The translations under genes and the position numbers were made by a program. The notes under the pieces were generated by a model. That model was given only the letters and a program-made list of their open reading frames with translations, was not told where the DNA came from and searched no databases. A stretch of DNA of 64,000 nucleotides from Lutibacter sp. (lineage in GTDB: Bacteria > Bacteroidota > Bacteroidia > Flavobacteriales > Flavobacteriaceae). The stretch covers positions 1 to 64,000 of the forward strand of contig NZ_JABDRI010000028.1 of assembly GCF_013041805.1 (NCBI RefSeq), given 5' to 3'. Shown here piece by piece: positions 18,499-29,554 of the stretch. Position 1 is the stretch's first letter. Every line of letters begins with the position of its first letter.

Positions 18499-20058
18499 AT
18501 GCATCGTACCAAAATATTAAATTCTATTAGGAATTATAACAATAAATTAGATTTTATTGTGATTGGTGGTGGTGCGACTGGACTTGGAATTGCATTAGAA
18601 GCTTCATCAAGAGGATATTCAGTTATTTTACTTGAACAAAATGATTTTACAAAAGGAACGTCAAGTAGAAGTACAAAACTAGTTCACGGAGGTGTAAGAT
18701 ATTTAGCACAAGGAAATATTTCACTGGTAAAAGAGGCATTAAGAGAACGAGGTTTTATGAAAAAAAATGCTCCTCATTTAGTTAAAAATCAATCATTTAT
18801 TATTCCAGCCTACAAATGGTGGGTGCAACCTTATTACACACTTGGATTAACTATATACGATTTATTATCTGGTCGATTAAGCCTTGGTTGGTCTATTCCA
18901 ACTTCAAGAAAAAAGACCCTAGAATGTATTCCAACACTTAAAAGAAAAGGCTTAAAAGGAGGTGTAATGTATCACGATGGTCAATTTGATGATTCTCGTT
19001 TTGGAATAAACTTATGCCAAACAATTATTGAAAAAGGAGGAATTGTTATCAATTATATGAAAGTTAGTAGCCTCATAAAAGAAAATAATAAGGTAACTGG
19101 AGTAATTGCTTTTGATCAAGAAACTGGAAAAGAGTTCCATATAAAATCAAACAACGTAATAAACGCAACTGGTGTATTTATTGATGATATTATAAAAATG
19201 GATACACCAAATGCTCCAAAAATGGTCTGTGTTAGTCAAGGAGTTCATTTAGTTTTGGATAAAGAATTCATACCGAATAATTATGCCATAATGATTCCAA
19301 AAACTAAAGATGGACGAGTATTGTTTGCTGTTCCATGGCATCAAAAAGTTATTGTAGGAACTACTGATGTATTAAAAGAGAATGCTGAACTGGAACCAAT
19401 AGCCTTAGAAGAAGAAATTGATTTCATTTTAGAAACAGCCGGACGATTTTTGGCAAAAAAACCTAATCGGTCTGATGTAAAAAGTGTTTTTGCTGGTTTA
19501 CGACCACTAGCAGCACCAAAAGAGGGAAGTTTAAAAACGAAAGAAATTTCTAGAAAACATAAAATTGTAATATCAGATTCAGGTATGTTAACTATTACCG
19601 GTGGAAAATGGACTACTTACCGACAAATGGGTGAAGATGTTATCAATCTATTAATTAAAAAAACTGATTTTAAACAAACAACATCCAATACGAAAAACTT
19701 GAAAATACACGGATGTATGGAAGACGTAAATTATGAAGATCCTTTATCTGTTTACGGAAGTGACGCAGAACAATTGTTAGTTTTGGCAAAATCAGAAAAT
19801 CTAGAAAATTATTTAAGTGAAAGTTTAAAAATTATAACGGCACAAGTTATTTGGGGAGCACGTTTTGAAATGGCAAGAACTGTTGAAGATATTCTTGCTA
19901 GAAGAACAAGAGCTCTTTTTTTAGATGCTAAAGAAAGTGTTAGAATTGCACCTAAAGTAGCTAATTTATTGGCTAAAGAATTAGGATTCAATAAAGAGTG
20001 GGAAAAAATACAGATTGAAAAATTTAACGCTATTGCAACGAATTATATCTTAAATTAA
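18499..20058 (+). CDS. glpD: FAD-dependent glycerol-3-phosphate dehydrogenase
   Basis: 519 residues; oxidises sn-glycerol-3-phosphate to dihydroxyacetone phosphate at the membrane and passes electrons to quinone. The FAD-binding Rossmann motif is FIVIGGGATGLGIALEA (residues 19-35), followed by GTSSRSTKLVHGGVRYL, the family signature. The central VIVGTTD and GLRPLAAP and the later TITGGKWTTYRQM blocks are also typical. The C-terminal domain (about 390-519) matches the GlpD cap. No transmembrane segment is needed; the protein is a peripheral membrane enzyme. The neighbour glpT starts 18 bases downstream, making a glycerol-3-phosphate uptake and oxidation operon. Confidence 0.95.
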   Translation: MHRTKILNSIRNYNNKLDFIVIGGGATGLGIALEASSRGYSVILLEQNDFTKGTSSRSTKLVHGGVRYLAQGNISLVKEALRERGFMKKNAPHLVKNQSFIIPAYKWWVQPYYTLGLTIYDLLSGRLSLGWSIPTSRKKTLECIPTLKRKGLKGGVMYHDGQFDDSRFGINLCQTIIEKGGIVINYMKVSSLIKENNKVTGVIAFDQETGKEFHIKSNNVINATGVFIDDIIKMDTPNAPKMVCVSQGVHLVLDKEFIPNNYAIMIPKTKDGRVLFAVPWHQKVIVGTTDVLKENAELEPIALEEEIDFILETAGRFLAKKPNRSDVKSVFAGLRPLAAPKEGSLKTKEISRKHKIVISDSGMLTITGGKWTTYRQMGEDVINLLIKKTDFKQTTSNTKNLKIHGCMEDVNYEDPLSVYGSDAEQLLVLAKSENLENYLSESLKIITAQVIWGARFEMARTVEDILARRTRALFLDAKESVRIAPKVANLLAKELGFNKEWEKIQIEKFNAIATNYILN

Positions 20059-20076
20059 CCGCAAACAAACCAAATT

Positions 20077-21414
20077 ATGTTACATATTTTTAAACCTGCA
20101 CCTCATAAAGAACAAATAGCATCTGCAAAAATTGATAGTAGCTATAAAAAATTACGACTTCAGGTTTTTTTAGGAATTTTTATTGGCTATGCTGGTTATT
20201 ATTTGGTTCGAAAAGTTTTTTCCTTAGCAATGCCAGATTTAGTGGCATTAGGATTTTCAAAAACTGAATTAGGGTTAGCTTTATCTGGTGTTTCAATTGC
20301 GTACGGTTTGAGTAAATTTATTATGGGTAATGTTTCGGACAGAAGTAATGCACGGAATTTTATGACTGCGGGCTTGGTATTATCAGCTTTTACAATGATT
20401 GCCATGGGAATAATCCCTATTGCGACTTCATCGGTAGCAATTATGTTTGTTTTGTTATTAATAAATGGTTGGTTTCAAGGAATGGGTTGGCCTCCATCTG
20501 GAAGAGTTATGGTGCATTGGTTCTCAATAAGAGAACGCGGAACGAAAATGTCTATTTGGAATGTGGCTCATAATGTAGGTGGTGGTATTATTGGTCCTCT
20601 TGCAATTTTAGGCGTTGCTATTTTTGCTGACTGGCATGCCAAATTATATTTTCCCGGTTTTATTGCTTTAGCTGTAGCATTAATTACTTGGCTATTATTA
20701 CGAGATACTCCCCAATCTTGTGGGCTTCCAAATATTGAAAAATATAAAAATGACTATCCAGATATTTATTCAGAAAAATTTGAACAAGAAATGTCCGCTA
20801 GAGAAATTTTCTTCAAATATATCTTTAAAAACAAATTATTATGGTCAATTGCATTTGCTAATGCTTTTGTTTATTTGGTTCGTTATGGTGTTTTAGATTG
20901 GGCTCCTTTGTATTTAGAAGAAAGCAAAGGCTTTTCAATTCAAGAATCAGGTTGGGCCTACTTTGCTTATGAATGGGCCGGTATTCCTGGCACTTTACTT
21001 TGCGGTTATTTAAGTGATAAAGTTTTTAAAGGGAAAAGAGCTCCTGTAAGTATTATATATATGCTTTTAGTAATGGTTTCATTATTTATGTATTGGACTA
21101 GTGAATCTATACTTGCAAACTCAATTGCTTTAATATTTATTGGCTTTTTAATTTATGGGCCTGTGATGCTGATTGGTGTGCATGCGTTAGATTTAGTGCC
21201 TAAAAAAGCTGCTGGTACTGCTGCCGGATTAACAGGTTTATTTGGGTATTTAGGTGGTGCCCTATTTGCAAATATTGCAATGGGGGCTGTAGTTGATTAT
21301 TGGGGATGGCCGGGAGGTTTTGTAGTTCTTATTGGATCTTGTATTGTTTCTATTTTTCTTTTAGCGCTCTCTTGGTATCATGAATCAAATGGTCATAATG
21401 GAATACACGCATAA
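20077..21414 (+). CDS. glpT: Glycerol-3-phosphate transporter (MFS, organophosphate:phosphate antiporter type)
   Basis: 445 residues with about twelve membrane segments. It opens with the amphipathic [24 protein letters not shown] (split: [24 protein letters not shown]), where the Arg of the [10 protein letters not shown] block corresponds to a substrate-binding residue in this family. The motif [13 protein letters not shown] is the MFS loop 2-3 signature and [14 protein letters not shown] is typical of OPA transporters. Expected reaction: uptake of glycerol-3-phosphate in exchange for phosphate across the inner membrane. The position immediately after glpD supports glycerol-3-phosphate over hexose-6-phosphate as substrate. 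Confidence 0.92.
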   Translation: MLHIFKPAPHKEQIASAKIDSSYKKLRLQVFLGIFIGYAGYYLVRKVFSLAMPDLVALGFSKTELGLALSGVSIAYGLSKFIMGNVSDRSNARNFMTAGLVLSAFTMIAMGIIPIATSSVAIMFVLLLINGWFQGMGWPPSGRVMVHWFSIRERGTKMSIWNVAHNVGGGIIGPLAILGVAIFADWHAKLYFPGFIALAVALITWLLLRDTPQSCGLPNIEKYKNDYPDIYSEKFEQEMSAREIFFKYIFKNKLLWSIAFANAFVYLVRYGVLDWAPLYLEESKGFSIQESGWAYFAYEWAGIPGTLLCGYLSDKVFKGKRAPVSIIYMLLVMVSLFMYWTSESILANSIALIFIGFLIYGPVMLIGVHALDLVPKKAAGTAAGLTGLFGYLGGALFANIAMGAVVDYWGWPGGFVVLIGSCIVSIFLLALSWYHESNGHNGIHA

Positions 21415-21570
21415 ATTAGTATTTAAGAAGTTGAATATTTAAGTGGAAGCAAGAAATGTACAGGAAAAGTAGTTATTCTTTAGCGTTAAACTTTTCACAA
21501 ATAAAAACAGGTGATTTTTATATTTTTTGAATTACTCTATATTTGTTTCTTCCTGAAGAAATTTTCATCT

Positions 21571-24081
21571 ATGAAAAATATACTTTTAGTAGTATTACTA
21601 ATTCCCTTTTTTGCGATTTCACAAACTAAAATTCAAGGAATTGTTATTGACAGTAAAACAGGACAACCTCTTCCTTTTGCTTCTGTTGTGACCAATACAA
21701 ATTTTGGAACGTTAACTGATTTAGATGGTGAATTTAATATTAAAGCAAAAAATTCATTTCAAGAAATTAGAATTTCATATGTGGGCTATCAAGCTGTAAC
21801 TGTTCCTATTTCGAATGATGATAAATTTGTACGTATCAAATTAAAAGCTTCTGTTGAAAATTTAAAAGAAGTTTTAATAACTGCCAAAGAAAATCCTGCA
21901 TTACAAATTATTAGAAATACAATCGCTAATAAATCAAAAAATAATATTGAAAAAGCATTAAATTCATTCAAATTTGATACTTACAATAAAATATTAGTCA
22001 CTGCAAATCCTGACTCAATTAATGGAAAAATAGATTCTATTTTTGTTTTAAAAAATGGTGAGAAAAAATTCAAAAAAATAGACTCCTCTAATTATAAGTT
22101 TAAAAAGGAAATTGATAAACAACACTTATATATTTCTGAAAAAATATCTGAATTTCAATTTCAAAAAGGAAAGAAAAAAAAGGAAATTATTTTGGCATCT
22201 AGAATGGCAGGGCTACAACAACCTATTTATGAGCTTCTAGCTATTACATTTCAAGATTTTTCATTTTATAATGAGTTTTATACACTCGCAGGAACTAAAT
22301 ACACAAATCCTATTGCTAATAATGCCATTAAACAATACAATTATAAAATATTAGATACTGTTACTACAGAAAATGGAACCTCAATTCTAATTTACTTTAA
22401 GCCTAAAATAAAAAAAGAAGTTTTAGGTATTGAAGGTGTTTTGTATATAGATTCTCAAAACTATGCGATTACAAAAGCGATTGCTGAATTAAAAGGTATT
22501 GCAAACGTTAAAGCAACTCAAAATTATAGGTATCAAAAAAAATACAATATATGGTTTCCTGAAGATATGAATATTGTACTCAAAAAAGGAAACAACGATG
22601 AAAATATTTCACTTTTTGGAGGCACAGTTAAATTTAGCGAGAGTAAAAAAAATGACTCTATTATAAAAACTAACAAAAAAAATGCTAGTGACATTACCTA
22701 TTTCATTTCTAAATCGGTGAATTCAAATTTTGAAATTAATACACCCGTTGTAGTAAAAAAATCATCTTCAACAATTCAATTTAATGATGATGCTCATAAA
22801 AAAACAGAAGAATTTTGGAATATTTACAGAACAGATTCATTAACCCTTCGTGGAAAAAACACCTACAAAACCTTAGATAGTTTAGCATTAGAAGATAATG
22901 TTGAGAAAAAAATTAATATTGCACGAAATATTTTAAAAGGATATTATCCAACTAAATACATCAATCTTGACCTTGGTAAAATTATCAACCTAAATAATTA
23001 TGAAGGGTTACGAATTGGTTTTGGTGGCGAAACTAACACCAATTTTTCTCCAAAATTTAAATTGGAATCTTACTTAGCATATGGAACGAAAGACACTGAT
23101 TTTAAATACAGTTTTGGTGGTTCATTCCGATTAAATAAAGAAACTAATACTTGGTTTGGAGGGAATTATACCAATGATATAAAAGAAGCAGCCTCTTTAG
23201 ATTTTATTGCCGAGAATAATTCATTTTCCCCTATCAATCCAAGAAATTTAAATATTAGCAAGTTTTACAGCTACAAAACAGTAAATGCGTTTTTAAAACA
23301 TGATATACAACCAAATTTAGAAGCAAAAATTCAATTAAGTACCGGAGATTATAAACCGCTTTTTAACTATCAATACATTTCAGCAACTAAAAATTTATCA
23401 GAATATAACTTAACAACTGCCTCATTCGGATTTCAATACAACCCAAAAAATGAATATATGAATTCACCTTTAGGTAAGTTACAAATTAAAAATAGTTTTC
23501 CTCAGTTTACCTTTCAACTTACCAAAAGTTTTAAAAATTTAATAGAAAGTGATTTTAACTTTACACAACTAAATTTTAGAGTTATGCATCAAATAAAGCG
23601 ACTTAGAAAAGCAACAACGCATATATTAGCTGAAGGTGGAATTCTTTTTGGTGAAACTCCAATTTCGCATTTATACAACTCAACTCCTAATTATACATTT
23701 AAAAATCCTTGGTTAAAACGAGTTACGCTTGCTGGTAAAAATAGCTTTGAAACAATGGGATACAATGAGTTTATTTCAGACAGATTTGCGGCCATACATT
23801 TAAAACACGAAATAACATCTTTTAAAATATCTAATAAATTTAAACCCCAATTAACCTTAGTAACGAGAGCGGCTATTGGTGATATTTCAAATCCAACCTA
23901 TCATAACGGATTAGAATTTAAAAGCTTGAATAAAGGATATTTAGAAAGTGGCTTAGAGTTTAACAGCCTTTTTAAAGGTTTTGGTCTTAGCGCTTTTTAT
24001 AGATATGGCGCTTATAAAAACCCTGAATGGAGCGATAATTTGGCTGTAAAATTAACCTATAAATTAAGATTAGGATTTTAA
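21571..24081 (+). CDS. DUF5686 outer-membrane protein with carboxypeptidase-like regulatory domain
   Basis: 836 residues from the ATG at 21571, chosen because it opens a clean signal peptide (MKNILLVVLLIPFFAISQ); the in-frame upstream extension is hydrophobic but poor as a start. After the signal comes a carboxypeptidase-D regulatory-like Ig fold (about residues 20-105, IQGIVIDSKTGQPLPFASV and SYVGYQAV), as in SusC/TonB-dependent proteins but without a plug domain. The rest matches DUF5686, ending in a beta-rich region with terminal KLTYKLRLGF, a pattern expected of an outer-membrane barrel with a C-terminal Phe. The function is not established. It is followed by an MMPL transporter with its own promoter. 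Confidence 0.82.
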   Translation: MKNILLVVLLIPFFAISQTKIQGIVIDSKTGQPLPFASVVTNTNFGTLTDLDGEFNIKAKNSFQEIRISYVGYQAVTVPISNDDKFVRIKLKASVENLKEVLITAKENPALQIIRNTIANKSKNNIEKALNSFKFDTYNKILVTANPDSINGKIDSIFVLKNGEKKFKKIDSSNYKFKKEIDKQHLYISEKISEFQFQKGKKKKEIILASRMAGLQQPIYELLAITFQDFSFYNEFYTLAGTKYTNPIANNAIKQYNYKILDTVTTENGTSILIYFKPKIKKEVLGIEGVLYIDSQNYAITKAIAELKGIANVKATQNYRYQKKYNIWFPEDMNIVLKKGNNDENISLFGGTVKFSESKKNDSIIKTNKKNASDITYFISKSVNSNFEINTPVVVKKSSSTIQFNDDAHKKTEEFWNIYRTDSLTLRGKNTYKTLDSLALEDNVEKKINIARNILKGYYPTKYINLDLGKIINLNNYEGLRIGFGGETNTNFSPKFKLESYLAYGTKDTDFKYSFGGSFRLNKETNTWFGGNYTNDIKEAASLDFIAENNSFSPINPRNLNISKFYSYKTVNAFLKHDIQPNLEAKIQLSTGDYKPLFNYQYISATKNLSEYNLTTASFGFQYNPKNEYMNSPLGKLQIKNSFPQFTFQLTKSFKNLIESDFNFTQLNFRVMHQIKRLRKATTHILAEGGILFGETPISHLYNSTPNYTFKNPWLKRVTLAGKNSFETMGYNEFISDRFAAIHLKHEITSFKISNKFKPQLTLVTRAAIGDISNPTYHNGLEFKSLNKGYLESGLEFNSLFKGFGLSAFYRYGAYKNPEWSDNLAVKLTYKLRLGF

Positions 24082-24112
24082 AAACAAATCAGTAAAAGCG
24101 AAACTATTTTTA

Positions 24113-24120
24113 TACCTTTG
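24113..24120 (+). promoter_or_regulatory. -7 promoter element for the MMPL transporter
   Basis: TACCTTTG matches TAnnTTTG and ends 14 bases before the ATG at 24135, leaving a very short leader. Confidence 0.55.
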
Positions 24121-24134
24121 CGAAAATTTTGACA

Positions 24135-26510
24135 ATGGATTTTTGGACTCATGTATCAAGGATAATACTAAAAAATCGGTATTTTATACTTGTATTAATA
24201 GGTGCCTTCACCTACTTTTTAGCTTCACAAATGCAATACATGCGTTTTTCTTACACAGAAGCTAATTTATTACCAGAGAATCATGAAGTTAATATTGAAT
24301 ATGACCATTTTTTAGATCTATTTGGAGAGGAAGGTAATTTAATAATTTTAGCTACAAACGATTCCACCATATTTACACCTAAAAAATTCAATGCCTGGAA
24401 TAAACTTTCCAAACAATTAGATAGTTTATCTGAAGTAGACTTTACAGTCGCTGTTGGGGATATTAAAAAATTAAAGAAAAATAATAAAGAACAAAAGTTT
24501 GATGTTGAGCCGTTATATGATAAAACCCCTGAAACAACTGAAGATGTTCTAAAAATTAAAACAGAGTTATTTGAAAACCTTCCATTCTTTGATAATTTTT
24601 TATTCAACAAAAAAACGGGTACTATTAGAACAGTTGTTTATTTAAAAAAGGATATTGTAAACACTGCAGCTCGTAAAGATTTTGTTTTTGATATATTAAA
24701 TCCAACCATTGAAAAATTTGAAAAAGAATACGATTTAGATATTCGAGTTTCAGGAATGCCGTACATACGGACCATGAACGCTCAGAATATTATTGATGAA
24801 ATTGGACTTTTTGTAGGCTTAGCCTTAGGTATTACCGCTCTAATTTTCTTTTTCTTTTTCCGTTCAATAAGGGCTACTTTCATTACACTTTTAGTGGTGA
24901 GCATTGGAGTTGTTTGGGCTTTTGGTTTTATTGGCTTATTTAGATATGAAATTACAGTTTTAATGGCTTTAATTCCTCCATTAATAATTGTAATTGGGGT
25001 ACCGAATGCCATATTTCTAATTAATAAATATCAGCAAGAAGTAAAAAAACATGGTAACCAAGCAAAATCTTTACAACGTGTAATTACAAAAATTGGTAAC
25101 GCTACTTTAATGACTAATGTTACCACAGCATCAGGTTTTGGAACATTTATTTTTACTAAAAGTCAGCTTTTAAGAGAATTTGGAACTATTGCTTCCATTA
25201 ATATTATAGGTATTTTTATTTTGGCATTACTTATTATTCCAATAATGTATAGTTTTATGCCACTTCCAAAAGAAAAGCATTTAAAACATTTAGAGCGCAA
25301 GTGGATTGAAGCTATTGTAAAATGGATGGAAAACATTGTTAGAAATCATAGAATATTAGTTTACATAACTACTATTGCTTTGATTTTTATAAGTATGATT
25401 GGTATTTATCAAATTAAAGTTTCTGGTAGTATTATTGAAGATATGCCAAAAGGTGAAGATTTCTTTAAGGATATTGTATTTTTTGAAGAAGAATTTGGTG
25501 GCATTATGCCACTAGAAATCGTAATTGATACCAAAGTAGAAAAAGGTGTTATGAAGCTTTCTACGTTAAAACGTATGAATAAATTGGATGAAACTATTGA
25601 TGAAATCCCACAACTTTCGAAATCAATTTCAGTATTAAATTTAGTAAAATACTCAAAACAAGCATTCTACGGTGGAAACCCTAAATATTATCAATTACCT
25701 ACCAATCAAGAAAAGAACTGGATTTTATCTTACACTAAAAATTCTTCGTCGAATGATGATTTAATGAAAAATTTTGTCGATTCAACTGGACAATACGCGC
25801 GTATTACCACCTTTATGAAAGATATTGGTACAGATAAAATGGCGCTTATTGAAGACCGTCTGCAACAAAAAATTGATAAAGAATTTCCAGAAGATAACTA
25901 CAACGTATCAATGACTGGTAAAGCACTGGTGTTTCTTAAAGGAACCAACTTTTTAATTAACAACTTAGTCGTTTCTCTTTCATTAGCCATTTTGTTAATT
26001 GCAATTTTCATGGCATTTTTATTTCGTTCATTTAGAATGATTTTAATTTCATTAATTCCAAATGTTTTTCCATTATTAATTACAGCTGGTTTAATGGGCT
26101 ATTTAGGGGTTCCAATAAAACCTTCGACTATTTTAGTATTTAGTATTGCTTTTGGTATTTCTGTAGATGATACCATTCATTTTTTAGCTAAATATCGGCA
26201 AGAGCTCATAGCAAATAATTGGCGTATTAAACAATCTGTATATAATGCATTAAGAGAAACAGGTGTCAGCATGTTTTATACTTCAATTGTGTTATTTTTT
26301 GGTTTTTTAGTGTTTACCGTATCTAGTTTTGGAGGAACAATTGCTTTAGGAGGATTAGTTTCAATTACATTATTATTTGCAATGACATCAAATTTATTGC
26401 TATTGCCTTCACTATTACTATCTTTAGAAAAAAATATTGCAAGCAAAGAAATTTTAAAAGAACCTACTTTAGATATTTTATCTGCTGAAGATGACAATGG
26501 TGATAAATAA
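24135..26510 (+). CDS. RND superfamily MMPL-type transporter
   Basis: 791 residues from the ATG at 24135; the preceding TTG at 24129 is less likely. The layout is one N-terminal membrane span (residues about 15-33), a periplasmic domain, five spans ending near residue 375, then a second span, periplasmic domain and five spans (about 610-770). This is the twofold repeat of RND permeases of the MMPL/HpnN/sterol-sensing type rather than AcrB. VSIGVVWAFGFIGL and IAFGISVDDTIHFLAKYRQE are the conserved membrane helix motifs, the latter with the paired Asp used for proton coupling. The cargo is likely lipidic by family, but unproven. No periplasmic adaptor gene is nearby. Confidence 0.88.
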   Translation: MDFWTHVSRIILKNRYFILVLIGAFTYFLASQMQYMRFSYTEANLLPENHEVNIEYDHFLDLFGEEGNLIILATNDSTIFTPKKFNAWNKLSKQLDSLSEVDFTVAVGDIKKLKKNNKEQKFDVEPLYDKTPETTEDVLKIKTELFENLPFFDNFLFNKKTGTIRTVVYLKKDIVNTAARKDFVFDILNPTIEKFEKEYDLDIRVSGMPYIRTMNAQNIIDEIGLFVGLALGITALIFFFFFRSIRATFITLLVVSIGVVWAFGFIGLFRYEITVLMALIPPLIIVIGVPNAIFLINKYQQEVKKHGNQAKSLQRVITKIGNATLMTNVTTASGFGTFIFTKSQLLREFGTIASINIIGIFILALLIIPIMYSFMPLPKEKHLKHLERKWIEAIVKWMENIVRNHRILVYITTIALIFISMIGIYQIKVSGSIIEDMPKGEDFFKDIVFFEEEFGGIMPLEIVIDTKVEKGVMKLSTLKRMNKLDETIDEIPQLSKSISVLNLVKYSKQAFYGGNPKYYQLPTNQEKNWILSYTKNSSSNDDLMKNFVDSTGQYARITTFMKDIGTDKMALIEDRLQQKIDKEFPEDNYNVSMTGKALVFLKGTNFLINNLVVSLSLAILLIAIFMAFLFRSFRMILISLIPNVFPLLITAGLMGYLGVPIKPSTILVFSIAFGISVDDTIHFLAKYRQELIANNWRIKQSVYNALRETGVSMFYTSIVLFFGFLVFTVSSFGGTIALGGLVSITLLFAMTSNLLLLPSLLLSLEKNIASKEILKEPTLDILSAEDDNGDK

Positions 26511-26527
26511 AGAATAAGGTGAGTTTT

Positions 26528-26557
26528 TTTGCTTTTTCAATTGTTAATGTATCTTTG
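26528..26557 (+). promoter_or_regulatory. Promoter of asnS
   Basis: TTTG (26528-26531), 18-base spacer, TATCTTTG (26550-26557). It matches the Bacteroidota -33/-7 pattern and ends 20 bases before the ATG at 26578. Confidence 0.65.
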
Positions 26558-26577
26558 CAATTCTTAAAATTTTGATT

Positions 26578-28011
26578 ATGACAAGAATGACTGTTGCTGA
26601 ACTTTTAAGTTCAGATAAATTTTTACAAGAAGTAACTTTAAAAGGTTGGGTTAGAACCTTTAGAGCTAATCGTTTTATTGCTTTAAACGATGGTTCTACG
26701 TTAAATAATATACAATGTGTAGTGGATTTTGAAAACACTGATGAAAGTGTTTTAAAACGTATTACAACAAGTGCTGCAGTATCAGTAAAAGGAACATTAA
26801 CTGAAAGTCAGGGAAAAGGTCAAACAGTTGAGATACAAGTTTCTGAAATAGAAATTCTAGGAGACTCTAATCCTGAAGAATATCCTATTCAACCGAAAAA
26901 ACATAGCTTTGAGTTTTTGCGAGAAAATGCGCATTTACGAATAAGAACCAATACATTTAGTGCCGTAATGCGATTACGATCTGCACTATCATTTGCAGTT
27001 CATAAATATTTTACTGAAAACGGATTTTATAATTTTCACGCGCCAATAATTACAGGTTCAGATGCAGAAGGCGCTGGTGAAATGTTTAATGTAACCACAT
27101 TGGATGTTGAAAATTTACCAAAAACTGATGATGGAGCAATAGACCGCTCAAAAGATTTTTTTGGAAAAACAACAAACCTTACTGTTTCTGGTCAATTAGA
27201 AGCTGAAACTTATGCAATGGCATTAGGGAAGGTTTATACTTTTGGACCAACTTTTAGAGCTGAAAATTCAAATACTACTCGTCATTTATCTGAATTTTGG
27301 ATGATTGAACCTGAAGTTGCTTTTAATAATTTAGATGACAATATGGATTTAGCAGAAGATTTTATTAAATCTGTTGTATCATATGTATTACAAAATTGTA
27401 AAGACGATTTAGCTTTTTTAGATAATAGATTAACGCAAGAAGATAAATCTAAACCAGTTATTGAACGAAATGAAATGTCTTTGTTAGAAAAGCTAAATTT
27501 TGTAGTAGACAATAATTTTAAACGAGTTAGCTATACAGAAGCGATTGATATTTTAAGAAATTCAAAACCAAATAAAAAGAAAAAATTTCAGTATCTAATC
27601 AATGAATGGGGCGCAGATTTACAAAGTGAACATGAACGCTATTTAGTAGAGAAACACTTTAAATGTCCAGTAATTCTATTTGATTATCCAGCTAATATCA
27701 AAGCATTTTACATGCGTTTAAATGAAGATGGAAAAACAGTTAGAGCAATGGATGTGCTTTTTCCAGGTATTGGAGAAATAGTTGGAGGAAGTCAACGTGA
27801 AGAACGCTTAGATGTTTTACAGCAAAAAATGGCCGAATTAGGTATTGAGGAAAAAGAATTGTGGTGGTATTTAGACACTCGAAAATTTGGAACAGCAGTG
27901 CATAGCGGATTTGGACTTGGTTTTGAACGTTTAGTTCAATTTACAACAGGAATGGGAAATATACGTGATGTAATTCCTTATCCACGTACCCCTCAAAATG
28001 CTGAATTTTAA
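26578..28011 (+). CDS. asnS: Asparagine--tRNA ligase
   Basis: 477 residues from the ATG at 26578 ([12 protein letters not shown]); the TTG two codons earlier is not needed. An N-terminal OB-fold anticodon-binding domain (about 15-105, [21 protein letters not shown] split as [21 protein letters not shown]) is followed by the class II catalytic core. Motif 2 is [21 protein letters not shown] ([21 protein letters not shown]), and motif 3 is [12 protein letters not shown]. The block [13 protein letters not shown] and the later presence of the AsnRS-type insertion separate it from AspRS. It has its own promoter and a terminator at 28022-28058. Confidence 0.96.
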   Translation: MTRMTVAELLSSDKFLQEVTLKGWVRTFRANRFIALNDGSTLNNIQCVVDFENTDESVLKRITTSAAVSVKGTLTESQGKGQTVEIQVSEIEILGDSNPEEYPIQPKKHSFEFLRENAHLRIRTNTFSAVMRLRSALSFAVHKYFTENGFYNFHAPIITGSDAEGAGEMFNVTTLDVENLPKTDDGAIDRSKDFFGKTTNLTVSGQLEAETYAMALGKVYTFGPTFRAENSNTTRHLSEFWMIEPEVAFNNLDDNMDLAEDFIKSVVSYVLQNCKDDLAFLDNRLTQEDKSKPVIERNEMSLLEKLNFVVDNNFKRVSYTEAIDILRNSKPNKKKKFQYLINEWGADLQSEHERYLVEKHFKCPVILFDYPANIKAFYMRLNEDGKTVRAMDVLFPGIGEIVGGSQREERLDVLQQKMAELGIEEKELWWYLDTRKFGTAVHSGFGLGFERLVQFTTGMGNIRDVIPYPRTPQNAEF

Positions 28012-28021
28012 TTAAACGTAT

Positions 28022-28058
28022 AAAAAAGCATCCAATCAGTTATGGTATGCTTTTTTTT
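28022..28058 (+). terminator. Intrinsic terminator after asnS
   Basis: Arms AAAAAAGCAT (28022-28031) and ATGCTTTTTT (28047-28056) with a 15-base loop and continuing T-run. Confidence 0.75.
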
Positions 28059-28092
28059 GTATTTTTAACAAAAGGAAATATATGTTGAATGT

Positions 28093-29550
28093 ATGCTAAA
28101 GCAAAGTTTAAATTTTAAATTATTACAAAAATTATCTCCTCAACAAATTCAGTTGATGAAGATGATTCAACTACCTACGCAAGCTTTTGAACAACGCTTA
28201 AAGCAAGAATTAGAGGAAAATCCAGCACTAGAAAGTGGTAAAGAAAATAGTGATGAATATGAAGATTCTAATTCTGAAGATGACTATGATACTACTGGAA
28301 ATGAAAATATTGACACTGAAGATATAAATATTGATGAATATTTAAGTGACGATGAGATTCCAAATTATAAAACTCAAGCAAATAACTATTCGGCTGATGA
28401 TGACGAAAAAAACATCCCTTATGCCTCTGGAACTTCATTTACACAACATCTAAAATCTCAAATAAACACCTATCGGCTAACAGAAGAAGAAGAGATAATT
28501 TCTGATTTTTTAATTGGAAGTATAGATGATAGCGGATATATTAGAAGAGATTTAATTGATATTTTAGACGATTTAGCTTTTACACAAAACATTTTTACCA
28601 CTGAAGAAGAATTAGAACGGCTTCTTAAAATTGTACAACAATTAGACCCTGCAGGTGTGGGGGCAAGAAATTTAAAAGAATGCCTTTTAATTCAATTGAA
28701 ACGTAAAAAAGAAAAACCTAGCAGAACACTAGCCATCAATATTCTAGAGAATTCATTTGACCAATTTGTTAAAAAACATTACTCTAAATTGCTTCAAAAA
28801 TATCATATTGCGGAAGAAGAATTAAAAGAAGGTATTCAACAAATTGAAAAACTTAACCCAAAACCGGGTGGCTCATTTGTAGGAAACAATAAAATTGCTC
28901 AACAAATTGTACCAGATTTTACGATTAGAATAGTAGAAGGAGAATTAGAACTTACTTTAAACTCTAGAAACGCGCCCGAACTTCATATCTCAAATGAATA
29001 TAATAATTTATTAAAAGGTTATAAAGACTCTAAAGATAAATCTAAATCACAAAAAGATGCTGTGATGTTTATTAAACAAAAATTAGATGCTGCTAAATGG
29101 TTTATTGACGCCGTAAAGCAAAGACAACAAACCTTGTTTTTGAACATGAGTGCAATTATAGAGCATCAAAAAGAATATTTTTTAAGTGGTGATGAGCGAA
29201 AATTGAGACCCATGATACTAAAAGATATAGCTGATGCCATTAATATGGATGTGTCAACCGTATCGAGAGTTGCTAACAGCAAATATGTATCAACACCTTA
29301 TGGTACGAAATTAATTAAAGAGTACTTCTCAGAATCTATGAAAAATGATGAAGGCGAAGACGTTTCGACTAAAGAAATAAAAAACATATTACAAACTGTA
29401 ATTAGAGAAGAAAGTAAAAAGAAGCCCTTTACTGATGATAAATTAGCAGCTATTTTAAAAGAAAAAGGGTATCCTATTGCAAGAAGAACTATTGCAAAAT
29501 ATAGAGAGCAATTAGATATTCCAGTCGCACGATTAAGAAAAGAAATGTAG
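28093..29550 (+). CDS. rpoN: RNA polymerase sigma-54 factor
   Basis: 485 residues. Region I is Gln- and Leu-rich (LKQSLNFKLLQKLSPQQIQLMKMIQLP split as LKQSLNFKLLQKL, SPQQIQLMKMIQLP), the part that contacts activators and the -12 promoter region. Region II is strongly acidic (about 45-90, runs of Asp and Glu). The core-binding region III contains the repeats LDPAGVGARNLKECL and LNPKPGG. The C-terminus has the helix-turn-helix DADAINMDVSTVSRV-like segment (residues ADAINMDVSTVSRVAN) and the RpoN box ARRTIAKYRE (463-472), which reads the -24 element. All regions are present, so it should be functional. No enhancer-binding activator gene is in this window. Confidence 0.96.
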   Translation: MLKQSLNFKLLQKLSPQQIQLMKMIQLPTQAFEQRLKQELEENPALESGKENSDEYEDSNSEDDYDTTGNENIDTEDINIDEYLSDDEIPNYKTQANNYSADDDEKNIPYASGTSFTQHLKSQINTYRLTEEEEIISDFLIGSIDDSGYIRRDLIDILDDLAFTQNIFTTEEELERLLKIVQQLDPAGVGARNLKECLLIQLKRKKEKPSRTLAINILENSFDQFVKKHYSKLLQKYHIAEEELKEGIQQIEKLNPKPGGSFVGNNKIAQQIVPDFTIRIVEGELELTLNSRNAPELHISNEYNNLLKGYKDSKDKSKSQKDAVMFIKQKLDAAKWFIDAVKQRQQTLFLNMSAIIEHQKEYFLSGDERKLRPMILKDIADAINMDVSTVSRVANSKYVSTPYGTKLIKEYFSESMKNDEGEDVSTKEIKNILQTVIREESKKKPFTDDKLAAILKEKGYPIARRTIAKYREQLDIPVARLRKEM

Positions 29551-29554
29551 TGAA